DNA of 64,000 nucleotides from Sulfurimonas hongkongensis (GCF_000445475.1 NZ_AUPZ01000009.1:85566-149565); one strand, 5' to 3'. Shown: positions 45,038-55,429, counted from the first letter of the stretch. Translations and numbers: made by a program. Notes: a model not told the origin generated them from the sequence alone.

Positions 45038-45964
45038 TTAACACCCATCAACATAAGTCAAATAGTGCGCATACTTTTCATTACGACCAAAAACTATATC
45101 GAAGTAAGCACTTTGTAGTTTTTCTGTCATTTCTCCTCGAGAACCATTGCCTATCTCTCTTGCATCTACTATTCTAACAGGTGTTATCTCAGCTGCTGTT
45201 CCTGTTAAAAATGCCTCATCTGCGATGTATACTTCTTCTCTAGAGATTTTACGACGCTCCACTTTTATGCCTAAATCTTGTGCTATCTCTATAACTGTTT
45301 TTTGACTTATAGAAATAAGGGCATTGTCACTAGGAGGAGTTATTAAAACACCATCTGCTACCATAAAGAAACTAGCTCCTGAAGCTTCTGCAACATAGCC
45401 TTGGTCATCTAAAAGCAAGGCTTCATCATAGCCACAATCAATAGCCTCATACTTTGCCATCTGGGAGTTTAGATAGTTAGCTGTTGCTTTTGCTTTACCC
45501 ATGTTTGAAGTGTTTGATGGTCTATTCATTGAGGCAATTTTTAACTTAATGCCTTTTTGAAGTCCCTCTTCACCTAGATAAGCGCCCCACTCCCATGCAC
45601 TCATAACAGTCTCAACTGGAGCATTTTTGTGATAAACGCCCATAACACCATAGCCCAGAAATGCAAAAGGACGAATATAGACATTATCACCCGTAAACTC
45701 ATTCATTTTTACAAGTTGTATTTGAGCTCTGTTCATCTCATCAATACTATAAGGAATATCTATCAAAGTCATTTTAGCTGACTCTTTTAGTCTCTTTGTA
45801 TGGTCATTTAGGCGAAAAATCGCATAACCTTTTTTAGTTTTATAGGCTTTTGTGCCTTCAATTACACCGTTTCCATAATGAATTGTGTGTGAAAGTACAT
45901 GTACTTTTGCATCATGCCAAGCTACAAACTCTCCATTCATCCAAATATATTTGGCTGCGTCCAT
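45038..45964 (-). CDS. ilvE: Branched-chain amino acid aminotransferase
   Basis: About 308 aa from ATG 45964, preceded by GGAG at a good distance. An in-frame ATG 45 bp upstream gives an unlikely leader. Class IV PLP fold: YIWMNGEFVAWHDAKVHVLSHTIHYGNGVIEGTKAY, KATANYLNSQMAKYEA (with the PLP lysine), GYDEALLLD, and LTGTAAEITPV. It transfers the amino group for Leu, Ile and Val. Confidence 0.95.
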   Translation of the reverse strand: MDAAKYIWMNGEFVAWHDAKVHVLSHTIHYGNGVIEGTKAYKTKKGYAIFRLNDHTKRLKESAKMTLIDIPYSIDEMNRAQIQLVKMNEFTGDNVYIRPFAFLGYGVMGVYHKNAPVETVMSAWEWGAYLGEEGLQKGIKLKIASMNRPSNTSNMGKAKATANYLNSQMAKYEAIDCGYDEALLLDDQGYVAEASGASFFMVADGVLITPPSDNALISISQKTVIEIAQDLGIKVERRKISREEVYIADEAFLTGTAAEITPVRIVDAREIGNGSRGEMTEKLQSAYFDIVFGRNEKYAHYLTYVDGC

Positions 45965-46071
45965 TGATTCTCCAATAATCACTTTTAAAATTGATGGTAT
46001 TTTAGCCAAATTGCTATTTATTAAGTATTAAGTGTGTTTTTAAGAGTTTAAATAGCGAGATATGAGAGAGT

Positions 46072-46097
46072 GTTAAGCTCATAAAACTGAGCTTAAC
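46072..46097 (-). terminator. Hairpin after the porin gene
   Basis: GTTAAGCTCA-TAAAAC-TGAGCTTAAC: a perfect 10-bp stem with a 6-base loop, 11 bp beyond the porin stop. There is no long U tract, so termination may be weak or the stem may protect the mRNA end. Confidence 0.6.
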
Positions 46098-46107
46098 TAG
46101 ATTGATT

Positions 46108-47346
46108 TTACCAATGAACCTCTGCAGTTATCATAGCAGAGTCCCAATCTTGAGCTACTGAACCTTTATAGCTTCTATTATCACTTGCTCTATATGATTG
46201 ACCTGAGAGCAACCATTTTAGATTTTTATTTTGTTGCCAAGCTAGACCATAAATGGCACTGTTAGTTTTGTTTTTTTCTTTACTAACTTCATTTTCTGAC
46301 TCCCAAACATCATAACGACCAATAATAGAAAACTCTTTTTTACTTCCAAAACGAAAGCTAGAGTTTATAGAGTAACCCTCACCATTAAACTGACTTGTTC
46401 CTAAGCCTTTATCCGCTCCATCATTATCTGCTTGAACATATTGTGCCGCTATTAAAAAGTTTGGTATGTTGTAAACAGTATGAAGTCCTAATATTTTGTA
46501 GTCATAAACTTTATTAACACCATTTACTATAACTTCATTTTGAGAGTTATCCATGTTGTATTGCCCATAAAAGGAAGCATCAAAGTAGCTATCTTTTGTA
46601 GGTTTTCTTTTCATTTTACCATTTCCTAAAAAAGCACCTGTTAATCTCCACTCAGCAGAGTTTCCAGAACCGATTTCCTCTTCAGTACCATTTTTACCAT
46701 GGTAGCCCTCACCATTAAATATACCTATCTCAGATGTAAAATAATCAGTTTTAGTTTTAAAGTTAAAACCTAAATCTGCAGAGTTTGTAAGATGAGCTGC
46801 TTCACTAGCTTCAATGAAAACTTTGGATATTGAACGCATCCACCAACCTTGATGCTCTTCATAATCAATCCAAGGACGATGTGCCATACCTATCTCAACA
46901 CCAGTAAATGGTAAAATATCATCTAAATAAATGTAGGCATATTTAGCAAAAATATCTGCATAGTCATCTTTACCAGAACTATACACAGTATCTAAGGTGA
47001 CACGTAAGTAAGACTTAGGATCCTCAAGTAAATAAGCTTTAACTTGAAGATAGTTTCTTCTAAGTTCAAAGTTTCCAGTTGACTTTTGAGCTATTGGACC
47101 ACCATCAGAAGCACTTAAATTTTTCTTATCTTGATATATATAGCCCAAATAGTGTGTACCACTAAACTGAAGTTTTGAGCTTTTTGAAAAAAGTGGAGTC
47201 TCTTTACTCTTTAGCTCTACTCTACCATCAGCTGGTGTTGTAAAAACTTGACCTTTATCGTCCGTATAAAGCTTAATATCGCTCGCATCTGCCTCAAGAG
47301 CAGATATTGTTAATACTGCCAAAGATATCAAGATGGTTTTTTTCAT
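46108..47346 (-). CDS. Outer-membrane porin, OprO/OprP-like
   Basis: A 412-aa protein with signal peptide (1-21, ending EADA) and alternating strands through to a C-terminal HW, a typical barrel end. FELRRNYLQVKAYLLEDPKSYLRVTLD and GVEIGMAHRPWIDYEEHQGWWMRSI resemble phosphate-selective porin O/P proteins. Substrate is not known. Monocistronic, with a hairpin downstream. Confidence 0.82.
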   Translation of the reverse strand: MKKTILISLAVLTISALEADASDIKLYTDDKGQVFTTPADGRVELKSKETPLFSKSSKLQFSGTHYLGYIYQDKKNLSASDGGPIAQKSTGNFELRRNYLQVKAYLLEDPKSYLRVTLDTVYSSGKDDYADIFAKYAYIYLDDILPFTGVEIGMAHRPWIDYEEHQGWWMRSISKVFIEASEAAHLTNSADLGFNFKTKTDYFTSEIGIFNGEGYHGKNGTEEEIGSGNSAEWRLTGAFLGNGKMKRKPTKDSYFDASFYGQYNMDNSQNEVIVNGVNKVYDYKILGLHTVYNIPNFLIAAQYVQADNDGADKGLGTSQFNGEGYSINSSFRFGSKKEFSIIGRYDVWESENEVSKEKNKTNSAIYGLAWQQNKNLKWLLSGQSYRASDNRSYKGSVAQDWDSAMITAEVHW

Positions 47347-47452
47347 TTTTTGATTTTCCTTTTTTAAATTTGTGCAAGTATAAAATAATTTTATTACATC
47401 AAGATTACATTAATTTAGTTATAGGTAATATATAAGGATTTAAAGGATATTT

Positions 47453-47731
47453 ATGCGTTATGAAGATTTTGACAAAGCGTTAGAGAGTTTAAACATAGTT
47501 ACAAGGATGACTCAAAGTGAGCTAAAAAACCAATATCTAAGACTATCAAAAAAATACCATCCAGATATGCCTGATGGAAGTGATGAGAGGTTTAAAGAGA
47601 TTTCAGAAGCATACAAGCTCATACGAAATTATATGAGAAATTATAGATTTTCACTAGATAAAGATGAGTTTGACTCTCAAAATCCTCTCTCAAATAGGCC
47701 AGACGACTGGTTTAAAAGTTTTAACTCTTGA
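47453..47731 (+). CDS. J-domain (DnaJ-like) protein
   Basis: A 92-aa protein that is little more than a J domain: helix II LKNQYLRLSKKY, the HPD motif at 36-38, and helix III DERFKEISEAYKLIR. A charged tail (70-92) follows. It would stimulate an Hsp70 ATPase. Its 3' end overlaps the convergent ppk2 gene by 11 bp. Confidence 0.87.
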   Translation: MRYEDFDKALESLNIVTRMTQSELKNQYLRLSKKYHPDMPDGSDERFKEISEAYKLIRNYMRNYRFSLDKDEFDSQNPLSNRPDDWFKSFNS

Positions 47732-48626
47732 TCTCTTCTTTAAGCGAGTACTGAAACATTTTCTCCATGGCAATTGCTTCATCTCGTCCATATACTATGA
47801 TTTCATCATCAACTTTTAGCTCTTTGTTTGGTATTTGGTCTTTGTACTCAACAAAGTTTAGTATGTGTTTGATGCAGTTTAGTCTTGCTTTTTTCTTGTT
47901 GTCACTCTTTACTATAGTCCACGGTGCAAAATCTGTATGAGTTTGACTTAGCATCATATACTTTGCAAGTGAGTACTCATTCCAAAGTCTTTGTGACTCT
48001 TTGTCAACTGTTGAGAATTTATGCTGTTTTAGTGGGTCCGTCTCTCTAGCTTTAAACCTTTTTGCTTGTTCATCTTTTGAAACTGAGAAGTAAAACTTAA
48101 AAATTTTTATATCTTCATCGACTATCATATCTTCAAACTTTGGTGCATCTTTTAAAAACTGATGATGCTGTCTCTCTGTACAAAAGCCCATTACAGGCTC
48201 TACCATAGCTCTGTTATACCAACTCCTATCAAAGATTACAATCTCTCCAGCAGTTGGCAAGTGTTGCACATATCTTTGAAAATACCACTGGGTTTTTTCT
48301 ATATCACTTGGTTTTTCTAAGGCTACAACTCTGGCACCCCTAGGATTTAGATTTTCGGTGATCCTTTTTATTGTCCCACCTTTTCCAGCAGCATCACGTC
48401 CCTCAAAGATCATAATAACTTTCAAACCATTTGCCTTGATATGGTTTTGAAGTTTTAAAAGTTCTATTTGAAGCTTTGCTAGCTCTTTTTCATAAGCGAG
48501 GGTCTCTTCTTTAACCCAGACTTGAACCCTGCCTGTTTTTTTACCCTCTCTTCTGTCGTCTTTGCTCTGTCTTCTGTCTTTTTCTCTTCTATCTTTTTGT
48601 CTTTTTCTTTTCTCTTTTTCTTTCAC
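47721..48626 (-). CDS. ppk2: Polyphosphate kinase 2 (second of tandem pair)
   Basis: A 301-aa PPK2 with a Lys/Arg-rich N-terminal tail (1-33). Walker A is FEGRDAAGKGG (74-84), Walker B region IVIFDRSWYNRAMVEPV, and lid FSVSKDEQAKRFKARETDPLKQHKFS. PPK2 transfers phosphate between polyphosphate and nucleotides. It lies 13 bp after its paralogue. Their different tails suggest different partners or substrates. Confidence 0.93.
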   Translation of the reverse strand: MKEKEKRKRQKDRREKDRRQSKDDRREGKKTGRVQVWVKEETLAYEKELAKLQIELLKLQNHIKANGLKVIMIFEGRDAAGKGGTIKRITENLNPRGARVVALEKPSDIEKTQWYFQRYVQHLPTAGEIVIFDRSWYNRAMVEPVMGFCTERQHHQFLKDAPKFEDMIVDEDIKIFKFYFSVSKDEQAKRFKARETDPLKQHKFSTVDKESQRLWNEYSLAKYMMLSQTHTDFAPWTIVKSDNKKKARLNCIKHILNFVEYKDQIPNKELKVDDEIIVYGRDEAIAMEKMFQYSLKEEIKS

Positions 48627-48639
48627 GCTTGATTTCCTT

Positions 48640-49530
48640 TTAACCTATAAATTTACCAGTACTTGTAACCTGAGCATCCATAATCTCTATCTCTCTAGCG
48701 CCTGAGATAACGATTTCTGGATTTGGAGAGTAGTTTAAATGTTCATCTCTTCCCTCATAATCGACCTTGTTGAGTATGACTTTTAGTGACTCTAGTCTTG
48801 CAAGCTGTTTATTATTTGAACGAATAATAGTCCATGGAGCACTATGAGAGTGAGTCTGCTTTATCATGTTGTACTTTGTCTGGGTAAATTCATCCCATTT
48901 ATCTTGAGCTTGAAGGTCTATCTCACTAAGCTTCCACTGTCTGAGTGGGTCATTTTGTCGTCTTTGAAATCTTCTAGCTTGCTCAGCTTTTGTAACACTA
49001 TAGTAAAGCTTTACTAGTATAATGCCTTGACGAACAAGATCATTTTCAAACCCTTTTACACCCTTCATAAAGTCATCGTACTCTTTTTTAGTACAAAAAT
49101 TAAAAACAGACTCAACCATAGCTCTGTTGTACCAACTTCTATCAAAAAGAACTATCTCTCCAGCTGTAGGAAAGTGTCGTACATATTTTTGGTAAAACCA
49201 TTGTGTTCTTTGCTCCTCTGTAGGTTTTCCAAGGGCTACTATCCTATAATGCTTCTCATCCATATATCTTGTAACCCTTCTTATAGTTCCACCTTTTCCA
49301 GCGGCATCACGTCCCTCAAAGAGAATAATCATCTTTTGATCTGTGTTTTCAAGATGTTTTTGCAGTTTTATAAGCTCAGCCTGATACGGTTTTAACTTCT
49401 GCTCATTGATTCTTTTAAGTTCTACCTTACTTCTTATTTTTTTTGAAGATTTTGACTTTTTGTAGCCTTTAATGAGTTCATCAAGCGTAACCTCAACTCC
49501 ATCAACTCTAAAGATATTTTGCTGCTTCAT
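48640..49530 (-). CDS. ppk2: Polyphosphate kinase 2 (first of tandem pair)
   Basis: A 296-aa PPK2. Walker A is FEGRDAAGKGG (71-81), Walker B region IVLFDRSWYNRAMVESV, and lid YSVTKAEQARRFQRRQNDPLRQWKLS. The N-terminal 45 residues differ from the sister protein. The two arose by gene duplication and share an operon. Confidence 0.93.
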   Translation of the reverse strand: MKQQNIFRVDGVEVTLDELIKGYKKSKSSKKIRSKVELKRINEQKLKPYQAELIKLQKHLENTDQKMIILFEGRDAAGKGGTIRRVTRYMDEKHYRIVALGKPTEEQRTQWFYQKYVRHFPTAGEIVLFDRSWYNRAMVESVFNFCTKKEYDDFMKGVKGFENDLVRQGIILVKLYYSVTKAEQARRFQRRQNDPLRQWKLSEIDLQAQDKWDEFTQTKYNMIKQTHSHSAPWTIIRSNNKQLARLESLKVILNKVDYEGRDEHLNYSPNPEIVISGAREIEIMDAQVTSTGKFIG

Positions 49531-49628
49531 CTATATAAAATCCTTACGTCTTTTTTATTAAGTATACATATATTATTCTTGATATTTTCTTCAATTTATA
49601 AATACTAAATGCTATGAAAAATTATCAA

Positions 49629-49690
49629 ATGGATCCCAAATCTAGTTTATAAATTAATCATAGGACTCTACTATAAACTAGAAACAACCC
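49629..49690. repeat. Degenerate REP-like repeat with perfect 11-bp inverted arms
   Basis: TCTAGTTTATA (49641-49651) and TATAAACTAGA (49672-49682) are exact inverted copies with a 20-bp loop. The flanking GGATCCCAAATCTAG and GGACTCTACTATAAACTAGA resemble blocks of the elements at 3575 and 33200. It lies in the 297-bp spacer between the ppk2 operon and glnA; nothing else is recognised there. Confidence 0.5.
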
Positions 49691-49827
49691 AATATTTCTT
49701 TTTACTCTCTTGTAACATTCTTTACAAAAATAAAGACTTAAAGTGATGAATTTTTACACAATAGTAGAGCTAGGATTAAATATTTTTGAGATATACTAAC
49801 ACCCATTATAAATCATAGGGAGAAATA

Positions 49828-51258
49828 ATGGGAAAGTTTGTTAACACCACCGAGGAGTTTTTTACTTTTTGTGAAGAACATGATGTTGGATTTGTAGATT
49901 TTAGATTTACAGACATTAAAGGTACATGGCACCATGTAAGCTATAGGATGTCTGCTGTAACTACAGAACAATTAGAAGAAGGTTTACCTTTTGATGGCTC
50001 ATCTATAGAAGCTTGGCAACCTATCAACAAGTCTGATATGCTTCTAAGACCAGATGTAAAAACTGCTTTTTTAGATCCTTTTACTGCTGATCCAACTATC
50101 ATCGTTTTTTGTGATGTTTATGACATATATAAAAATCAAGCTTATGAGAGATGTCCTCGCTCTATTGCAAAAGCAGCCTTAGAACATACTGAGTCTCTTG
50201 GAATTGCTGATACTGCATATTTTGGTCCTGAAAATGAATTTTTTATGTTTGATAACATAACTTTTGTTGACAATATCAACGAAGCAGGTTACAAAATCGA
50301 TACTGAAGAGGGTGATTGGAACGCTAACAATCCATATACAGATATGTACAACACAGGTCACAGACCGGGAACTAAAGGTGGTTATTTTCCAGTAGCTCCA
50401 TCTGATTCTGCTGTAGATATTCGTGCTGAGATGATGCAAGTATTAGAACAAGTTGGACTTGAAGTGGTGCTCGGTCACCATGAAGTAGCTCAAGGTCAAC
50501 ATGAAATAGGGATAGTTTTCTCAGATATTATAACTGCTGCTGATAATGTTCAAAAGTACAAATATGTCATAAAAATGGTAGCTCACCTAAATGGGAAAAC
50601 TGCGACTTTTATGCCTAAACCAATGTTTGGCGACAATGGAAATGGTATGCATGTTCACCAATCTCTTTGGAAAGATGGTAAAAACCTATTTTATAAAAAA
50701 GGAAACTATGCAAATGTCTCTGAGATTGGTATACACTATGTTGGCGGTATCTTTAAACACGCTCGCTCAGTAGCAGCTTTTACAAACCCTACGACCAACT
50801 CATACAAAAGACTTCTTCCTGGATTTGAAGCACCAAATATTTTGGCTTACTCTTCTCAAAACCGCTCTGCATCTTGTAGAATCCCTTATGGTGCTGGAGA
50901 AAAGGCAACTCGTGTTGAGATGCGTTTTCCAGATTCAAGTGCTTGTCCATACCTAGCTTTTGCTGTAATGCTTATGGCAGGACTTGATGGTATAAAAAAC
51001 AAAGATATTCCTACTGGACCTATGGATGAAAACTTATATGAACTCTCTTTAGATGAGATTCGCGAAAAAGGTATCCCTCAACTCCCACACACTCTTCGTG
51101 GTTCACTAGAGGCACTTTTTAGAGATTTCGACTACCTCAAACCTGTCTTTACTGATGAGTTTTTAGAAAGCTATAGACACTACAGATTTGAGAGAGATGT
51201 TTGGCCTGATGAAGGTCGTCCTACTGCCTATGAGTTTAAAACAACTTACCAATGCTAA
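49828..51258 (+). CDS. glnA: Glutamine synthetase, type I
   Basis: A 476-aa GlnA. It has [21 protein letters not shown], the ammonia/metal site [16 protein letters not shown] stretch ([16 protein letters not shown]), [17 protein letters not shown], and [24 protein letters not shown] with Tyr404 is the position adenylylated in enterobacterial enzymes. It converts glutamate and ammonia to glutamine. A GGGAG ribosome-binding site precedes ATG. A terminator follows. Confidence 0.97.
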   Translation: MGKFVNTTEEFFTFCEEHDVGFVDFRFTDIKGTWHHVSYRMSAVTTEQLEEGLPFDGSSIEAWQPINKSDMLLRPDVKTAFLDPFTADPTIIVFCDVYDIYKNQAYERCPRSIAKAALEHTESLGIADTAYFGPENEFFMFDNITFVDNINEAGYKIDTEEGDWNANNPYTDMYNTGHRPGTKGGYFPVAPSDSAVDIRAEMMQVLEQVGLEVVLGHHEVAQGQHEIGIVFSDIITAADNVQKYKYVIKMVAHLNGKTATFMPKPMFGDNGNGMHVHQSLWKDGKNLFYKKGNYANVSEIGIHYVGGIFKHARSVAAFTNPTTNSYKRLLPGFEAPNILAYSSQNRSASCRIPYGAGEKATRVEMRFPDSSACPYLAFAVMLMAGLDGIKNKDIPTGPMDENLYELSLDEIREKGIPQLPHTLRGSLEALFRDFDYLKPVFTDEFLESYRHYRFERDVWPDEGRPTAYEFKTTYQC

Positions 51259-51265
51259 AACAAAT

Positions 51266-51287
51266 TCTCTAGCTTTAACGCTAGAGA
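51266..51287 (+). terminator. Terminator of glnA
   Basis: TCTCTAGC-TTTAAC-GCTAGAGA: a perfect 8-bp stem, 7 bp after the glnA stop, followed by GTAAAAATT. Confidence 0.65.
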
Positions 51288-51366
51288 GTAAAAATTAACT
51301 CTATATCTTTTGCCCTAAATCGCACTTTTTGCTATAATTTGGTTAAAGATTAATAGTTGGTAAAAG

Positions 51367-52281
51367 ATGTCAAATAAAATTACTCAGCTCATGCTAAATG
51401 AGCTTATACTACAATCAAAAAAATCAGACACTCACTTGGCTGATAAGCTAGAGTCTGTTTTAAACTTCTACACAACAGAGCAAAAAGAAAACCAAAAAAC
51501 TATAAAACAAAATGAGTACTTTTTAAAACAGTGGGACAGAAGAAACATCCTTGCAAACCAAAGAGATATGCAAAAAGATGAACTTTTAAAACAACAGTCA
51601 AGACTTGCCTCAATGGGCGAAATGATAGATGCTATCGCACATCAATGGAAACAACCACTAAACTCTATCAGCATGATGAGTGATATGTTAAGAGAAGACT
51701 TTAAAACTGGCAGTGTTGATGAGCCATATATCCAAGAACTTGATAAAAATATTCATATGCAAATAGATCACATGGTTAGCACTCTTAGTGAGTTTCGTAC
51801 ATTTTTTAGACCAAGCACTAAAAACGAGGAGTTTACTTTTTTAGATGCGCTCAAGAGCGTTCAAGTTCTTATGAAAGATGAACTTATCTCTCAGGGCATT
51901 CTTTTATACTTAGAGATAGATGAGCACCTTAGTATATTTGGAAATAAAAATGAGTTTAAACATCTCTTTATAAATCTCATAAACAACTCCATTGACTCTT
52001 TTAATGAAAAAAACATACGTAATAGAAAAGTCCATATTAGATGCTATGAAGAAAACAGCAACACCTATATAGAAGTGCAAGACAATGCAGGAGGGGTCTC
52101 CCTTGAAGTTATAGATGATATCTTCAAAGCAAATATTACTACAAAAAAAGAGGGTAAAGGGACAGGAATAGGCCTATATATGAGTGAGCAAATCCTCAAA
52201 AAAAACCACGGTTCCATAAATGTTCACAATACAAAAGATGGAGCTTTGTTTACAATAACTCTCAAACAGCCCACTAGATAA
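51367..52281 (+). CDS. Soluble sensor histidine kinase
   Basis: A 304-aa kinase without membrane helices. An N-terminal coiled coil (1-75) leads to HisKA with His92 (IAHQWKQPLNSISMM) and a HATPase_c domain (NLINNSIDSF, DNAGGVSLEV, GTGIGLYMSEQIL). The sensory part is only the short coiled coil, so it may depend on a partner protein. No response regulator is adjacent; it lies between glnA and leuA. Confidence 0.9.
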   Translation: MSNKITQLMLNELILQSKKSDTHLADKLESVLNFYTTEQKENQKTIKQNEYFLKQWDRRNILANQRDMQKDELLKQQSRLASMGEMIDAIAHQWKQPLNSISMMSDMLREDFKTGSVDEPYIQELDKNIHMQIDHMVSTLSEFRTFFRPSTKNEEFTFLDALKSVQVLMKDELISQGILLYLEIDEHLSIFGNKNEFKHLFINLINNSIDSFNEKNIRNRKVHIRCYEENSNTYIEVQDNAGGVSLEVIDDIFKANITTKKEGKGTGIGLYMSEQILKKNHGSINVHNTKDGALFTITLKQPTR

Positions 52282-52384
52282 ATCTTGCCTTACAAAAGCC
52301 TAACACAAAATCTGATATAATTTCAATCTTGATTGTAATATGTAAGAGTGTCATAATCAAAATTTCAAGTTTTAAGGATTCAAA

Positions 52385-54046
52385 GTGAATCATATCAAAG
52401 CGGGCAAATATCGCCCTTACCCAAAAATAGATTTGCCAAATAGAGAGTGGCCAGACAACACAATTACAAAAGCTCCTAGGTGGTGTAGTGTAGATTTACG
52501 TGATGGAAATCAAGCGCTTATCAATCCAATGGACATGACTAAAAAACTTGAACTTTTTGCACTCTTACTTAAACTCGGTTTCAAAGAGATAGAGGTGGGT
52601 TTTCCATCTGCATCTAAAGTTGAGTTTGACTTTTTACGCCGTTTGGTTGATGACAAACTTATCCCTGATGACGTAACTATCCAAGTCTTAGTCCAAGCTA
52701 GAGAGCATCTAATAGCTAAAACTTTTGAAGCTCTAAAAGGTGTAAAAAAGGCAACCGTGCATCTTTATAACTCAACCTCAAGTGCTCAAAGAAAGATAGT
52801 CTTTGGAAAAAGCAAAGAGGAGATTATAGCTCTTGCAATAGAGGGAGTTGATTTAGTTAAAAAGTATGAGAAAGAGCATGATGGAGAGATATTTTTAGAG
52901 TACTCTCCTGAGAGTTTTACGGGAACTGAGCTAGAGTTTGCAGCAGCTATATCAAATGCAGTAACTGCGAGATGGGGTATAGCAGATAACAGAAAAGTTA
53001 TCATAAACCTTCCAGCAACAGTAGAGATGTCAACTCCAAATGTCTATGCAGATCAGATAGAGTGGATGTCAAAACATTTAGATAACCGTAAAAATGTCAT
53101 CATCTCAACTCATACCCATAATGATAGAGGAACTTCCATAGCTGCGACAGAGTTAGCACTTTTAGCAGGTGCTGACAGAGTTGAGGGGACGCTTTTGAGT
53201 AATGGCGAGAGAACAGGAAATGTTGACATTATAACTTTGGCACTAAATATGTTGACTCAAGGGATAGATCCAAAATTAAACTTCTCAAATGTAGATGAAG
53301 TCTTAGAAGTCGTTGAGAGATGTACAGAGATGCCTACACATCCAAGACATCCATATGTAGGAGATTTAGTTTATACTGCATTTTCGGGTTCACATCAAGA
53401 TGCCATCAACAAAGGTTTGGCATATCAGAAAAATAGCCAAAATGGTTTTTGGGAAGTTCCATACTTGCCGATTGATCCGAAAGATGTAGGTCGCTCTTAT
53501 GAGTCCATCATTCGCATCAACTCACAATCTGGAAAAGGTGGGGTAGCTTATATATTAGAGAAAAACTTTGGTTATCAGCTTCCAAAAGCTATGCATCCAG
53601 AGATTGGCAAGATTGTTCAAGCTGTAACGGATGAAGAGGGAAGAGAGCTAGAACCTGATGAGATATTAGACATCTTTAATAAGACATATTTTGAGCCTGA
53701 TGAGCATATTAGCTTTGTAGATGTTACGGTTGAGTCACTAAAAAAAGTCTCAACTTGCACTATAGTTTATAACTACAGGGGCAAAGAGATAGTAGCATCT
53801 GCGCAGGGCAATGGACCAATAGACGCTTGTAAAAATGCTTTAATGAAAGACTACGAAAATGAGTTTACAATAAACTCTTACTCAGAACACTCTTGTGGAG
53901 ATAAGAGCAGTGCCAAGGCCATCGCCTACATAGAAGTGCAGTCCAAAGAGACTCTATCTTGTTTTGGTGTAGGTATCGATGATGATATAGCAACGGCATC
54001 TATAAAGGCTATGTTTAGTGCCCTAAATAGGGCTTTTAGCAATTAA
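52385..54046 (+). CDS. leuA: 2-isopropylmalate synthase
   Basis: A 553-aa enzyme starting at GTG 52385 after TAAGGA. It has WCSVDLRDGNQALINPM (metal-binding DRDGNQ-like motif), EVGFPSASKVEFDF, STHTHNDRGTSIAATELALLAGADRVEGTLLSNGERTGN, and a C-terminal LeuA regulatory domain (from about 430). It belongs to the longer form with extended N-terminus. First committed step of leucine synthesis. Confidence 0.95.
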   Translation: MNHIKAGKYRPYPKIDLPNREWPDNTITKAPRWCSVDLRDGNQALINPMDMTKKLELFALLLKLGFKEIEVGFPSASKVEFDFLRRLVDDKLIPDDVTIQVLVQAREHLIAKTFEALKGVKKATVHLYNSTSSAQRKIVFGKSKEEIIALAIEGVDLVKKYEKEHDGEIFLEYSPESFTGTELEFAAAISNAVTARWGIADNRKVIINLPATVEMSTPNVYADQIEWMSKHLDNRKNVIISTHTHNDRGTSIAATELALLAGADRVEGTLLSNGERTGNVDIITLALNMLTQGIDPKLNFSNVDEVLEVVERCTEMPTHPRHPYVGDLVYTAFSGSHQDAINKGLAYQKNSQNGFWEVPYLPIDPKDVGRSYESIIRINSQSGKGGVAYILEKNFGYQLPKAMHPEIGKIVQAVTDEEGRELEPDEILDIFNKTYFEPDEHISFVDVTVESLKKVSTCTIVYNYRGKEIVASAQGNGPIDACKNALMKDYENEFTINSYSEHSCGDKSSAKAIAYIEVQSKETLSCFGVGIDDDIATASIKAMFSALNRAFSN

Positions 54047-54050
54047 GACT

Positions 54051-54086
54051 AAAGACTCACTCACTATAAATGCCGAGTGGGTCTTT
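54051..54086. terminator. Bidirectional terminator between leuA and the convergent small gene
   Basis: AAAGACTCACTC, loop of 12, GAGTGGGTCTTT: a 12-bp stem with one G-U pair and A/T ends on both sides, so it can serve both strands. Confidence 0.75.
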
Positions 54087-54091
54087 ATCTC

Positions 54092-54328
54092 CTAATCTCT
54101 ATACTGATTTTTATATGGAAACTTCTCTATTGTGAGATAATCATCATCAAAATCATCATACTCTTCATAGTTAATATTAAAGATTATAGGATATCCTCTT
54201 TTTAAAAGTTCCTCATCTAAAAGTTCACTATTAAAACCCTTGTCACGACAGAGTTCTACGATGCTATCAATATCTTTAGCATCAACACCATTAAGTTCCA
54301 TCTCAAATATTGCATCAGAAATGTTCAT
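54092..54328 (-). CDS. Small acidic hypothetical protein
   Basis: About 78 aa from ATG 54328 with GAGGA upstream; a longer frame to 54406 lacks a good ribosome-binding site. The N-terminal half is helical (MNISDAIFEMELNGVDAKDID), and the C-terminal half is acidic (YEEYDDFDDDYLTIEKF). No family recognised. It shares a terminator with leuA. Confidence 0.55.
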   Translation of the reverse strand: MNISDAIFEMELNGVDAKDIDSIVELCRDKGFNSELLDEELLKRGYPIIFNINYEEYDDFDDDYLTIEKFPYKNQYRD

Positions 54329-54532
54329 TGTGTCCTCAAAAAAATTGTTATGTATTACATAAGAAAAGTTTGTTTGATACTTCATCAAACACAGCCAAAA
54401 AACCACAAGATATCAAACGATGTCTATTTTGACTCAAAGATATTTTTATAGTTAAAAAGACCTTTATTTTGAGCTAGAAATTATACTATTTTTTGAAAAA
54501 AAAAGAGTATAAGATGGGTATAAAAAGAGATT

Positions 54533-55363
54533 TTATATTTTTAAAATTAAAACATTTTCTATTGAACTCTCAAGGATATCAAAAGCGTAAAAGCTAACTC
54601 TACCTGTAGTATGCAGGGCAAGTATATCATGTGGAATATCTTCGACTTCCTTATCAAAGAGTTTTGGGTTTAAAGAACTTTTACGTACTTTTGAGGAGAC
54701 TCTAAATCCTTGAGGGATATCTATTGTTTGAACAAATTGTTCAAGATTTTTCTCACTTTTATCTTTCATCACGGTCATATACTCTATAGTATCTTCATCG
54801 CTAAAACCATAGCTATTGAGGCGTGCTTCAAAGGGAATTGTAAAAAAATGGACAAGGGTTAAATAAGCACTAGGAAATAGTTTTGCAATCTCTAAAATTG
54901 CCGCTGCTGATTTTGAAGAGAGGTCAGTAGGAAGTAAAATAGTCTTTGTGCTAATCTCACTCTCTTTTTTAAGAACTAAGACAGGAACATCTGCACTTCT
55001 TACAATATGCTTTGTATGCGAGCCCATATAGACCTCGCTAAACCTATAAGTCTCTCCACTTTTACCAATAATGATGAGCTTGGATTTGAGAATATTAGCT
55101 ACTTTAGCAATCTCTTTTTTTGTATTACCTTTAATACAGTGAAAATGCTTTTCATCAAAGTCATTAAATGCGAGCTGTAGTCTTTCTAAAATATGCTCTT
55201 TAATATAGTTAATATCTTTTTTGGGTGAAAAAAATGAGTTCTCTACTATATGAACAACATCTACAATACCGTTTATTTTTCGTGCAAACTCCATAGCTCT
55301 TTGCAATACTATAAAACTATCTTTTGAAAAATCTATTGCAACAAGTATTTTAAATTGCTTCAT
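54533..55363 (-). CDS. Tandem universal stress protein
   Basis: A 276-aa protein with two Usp domains: 1-133 (KILVAIDFSKDSFIVLQRAMEFA and the ATP-binding GKSGETYRFSEVYMGSHTKHIVRSADVPVLVLK) and 138-276 (TILLPTDLSSKSAAAILEIAKLF, degenerate C-terminal motif). The first half looks able to bind ATP, the second less so. Role is unknown. Confidence 0.87.
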   Translation of the reverse strand: MKQFKILVAIDFSKDSFIVLQRAMEFARKINGIVDVVHIVENSFFSPKKDINYIKEHILERLQLAFNDFDEKHFHCIKGNTKKEIAKVANILKSKLIIIGKSGETYRFSEVYMGSHTKHIVRSADVPVLVLKKESEISTKTILLPTDLSSKSAAAILEIAKLFPSAYLTLVHFFTIPFEARLNSYGFSDEDTIEYMTVMKDKSEKNLEQFVQTIDIPQGFRVSSKVRKSSLNPKLFDKEVEDIPHDILALHTTGRVSFYAFDILESSIENVLILKI

Positions 55364-55429
55364 AACTCTCTACCTATTTGAAATTTTGTTTACTTTAGCA
55401 TAGAGTGTATTAACAAATGCTAAGTGAAA

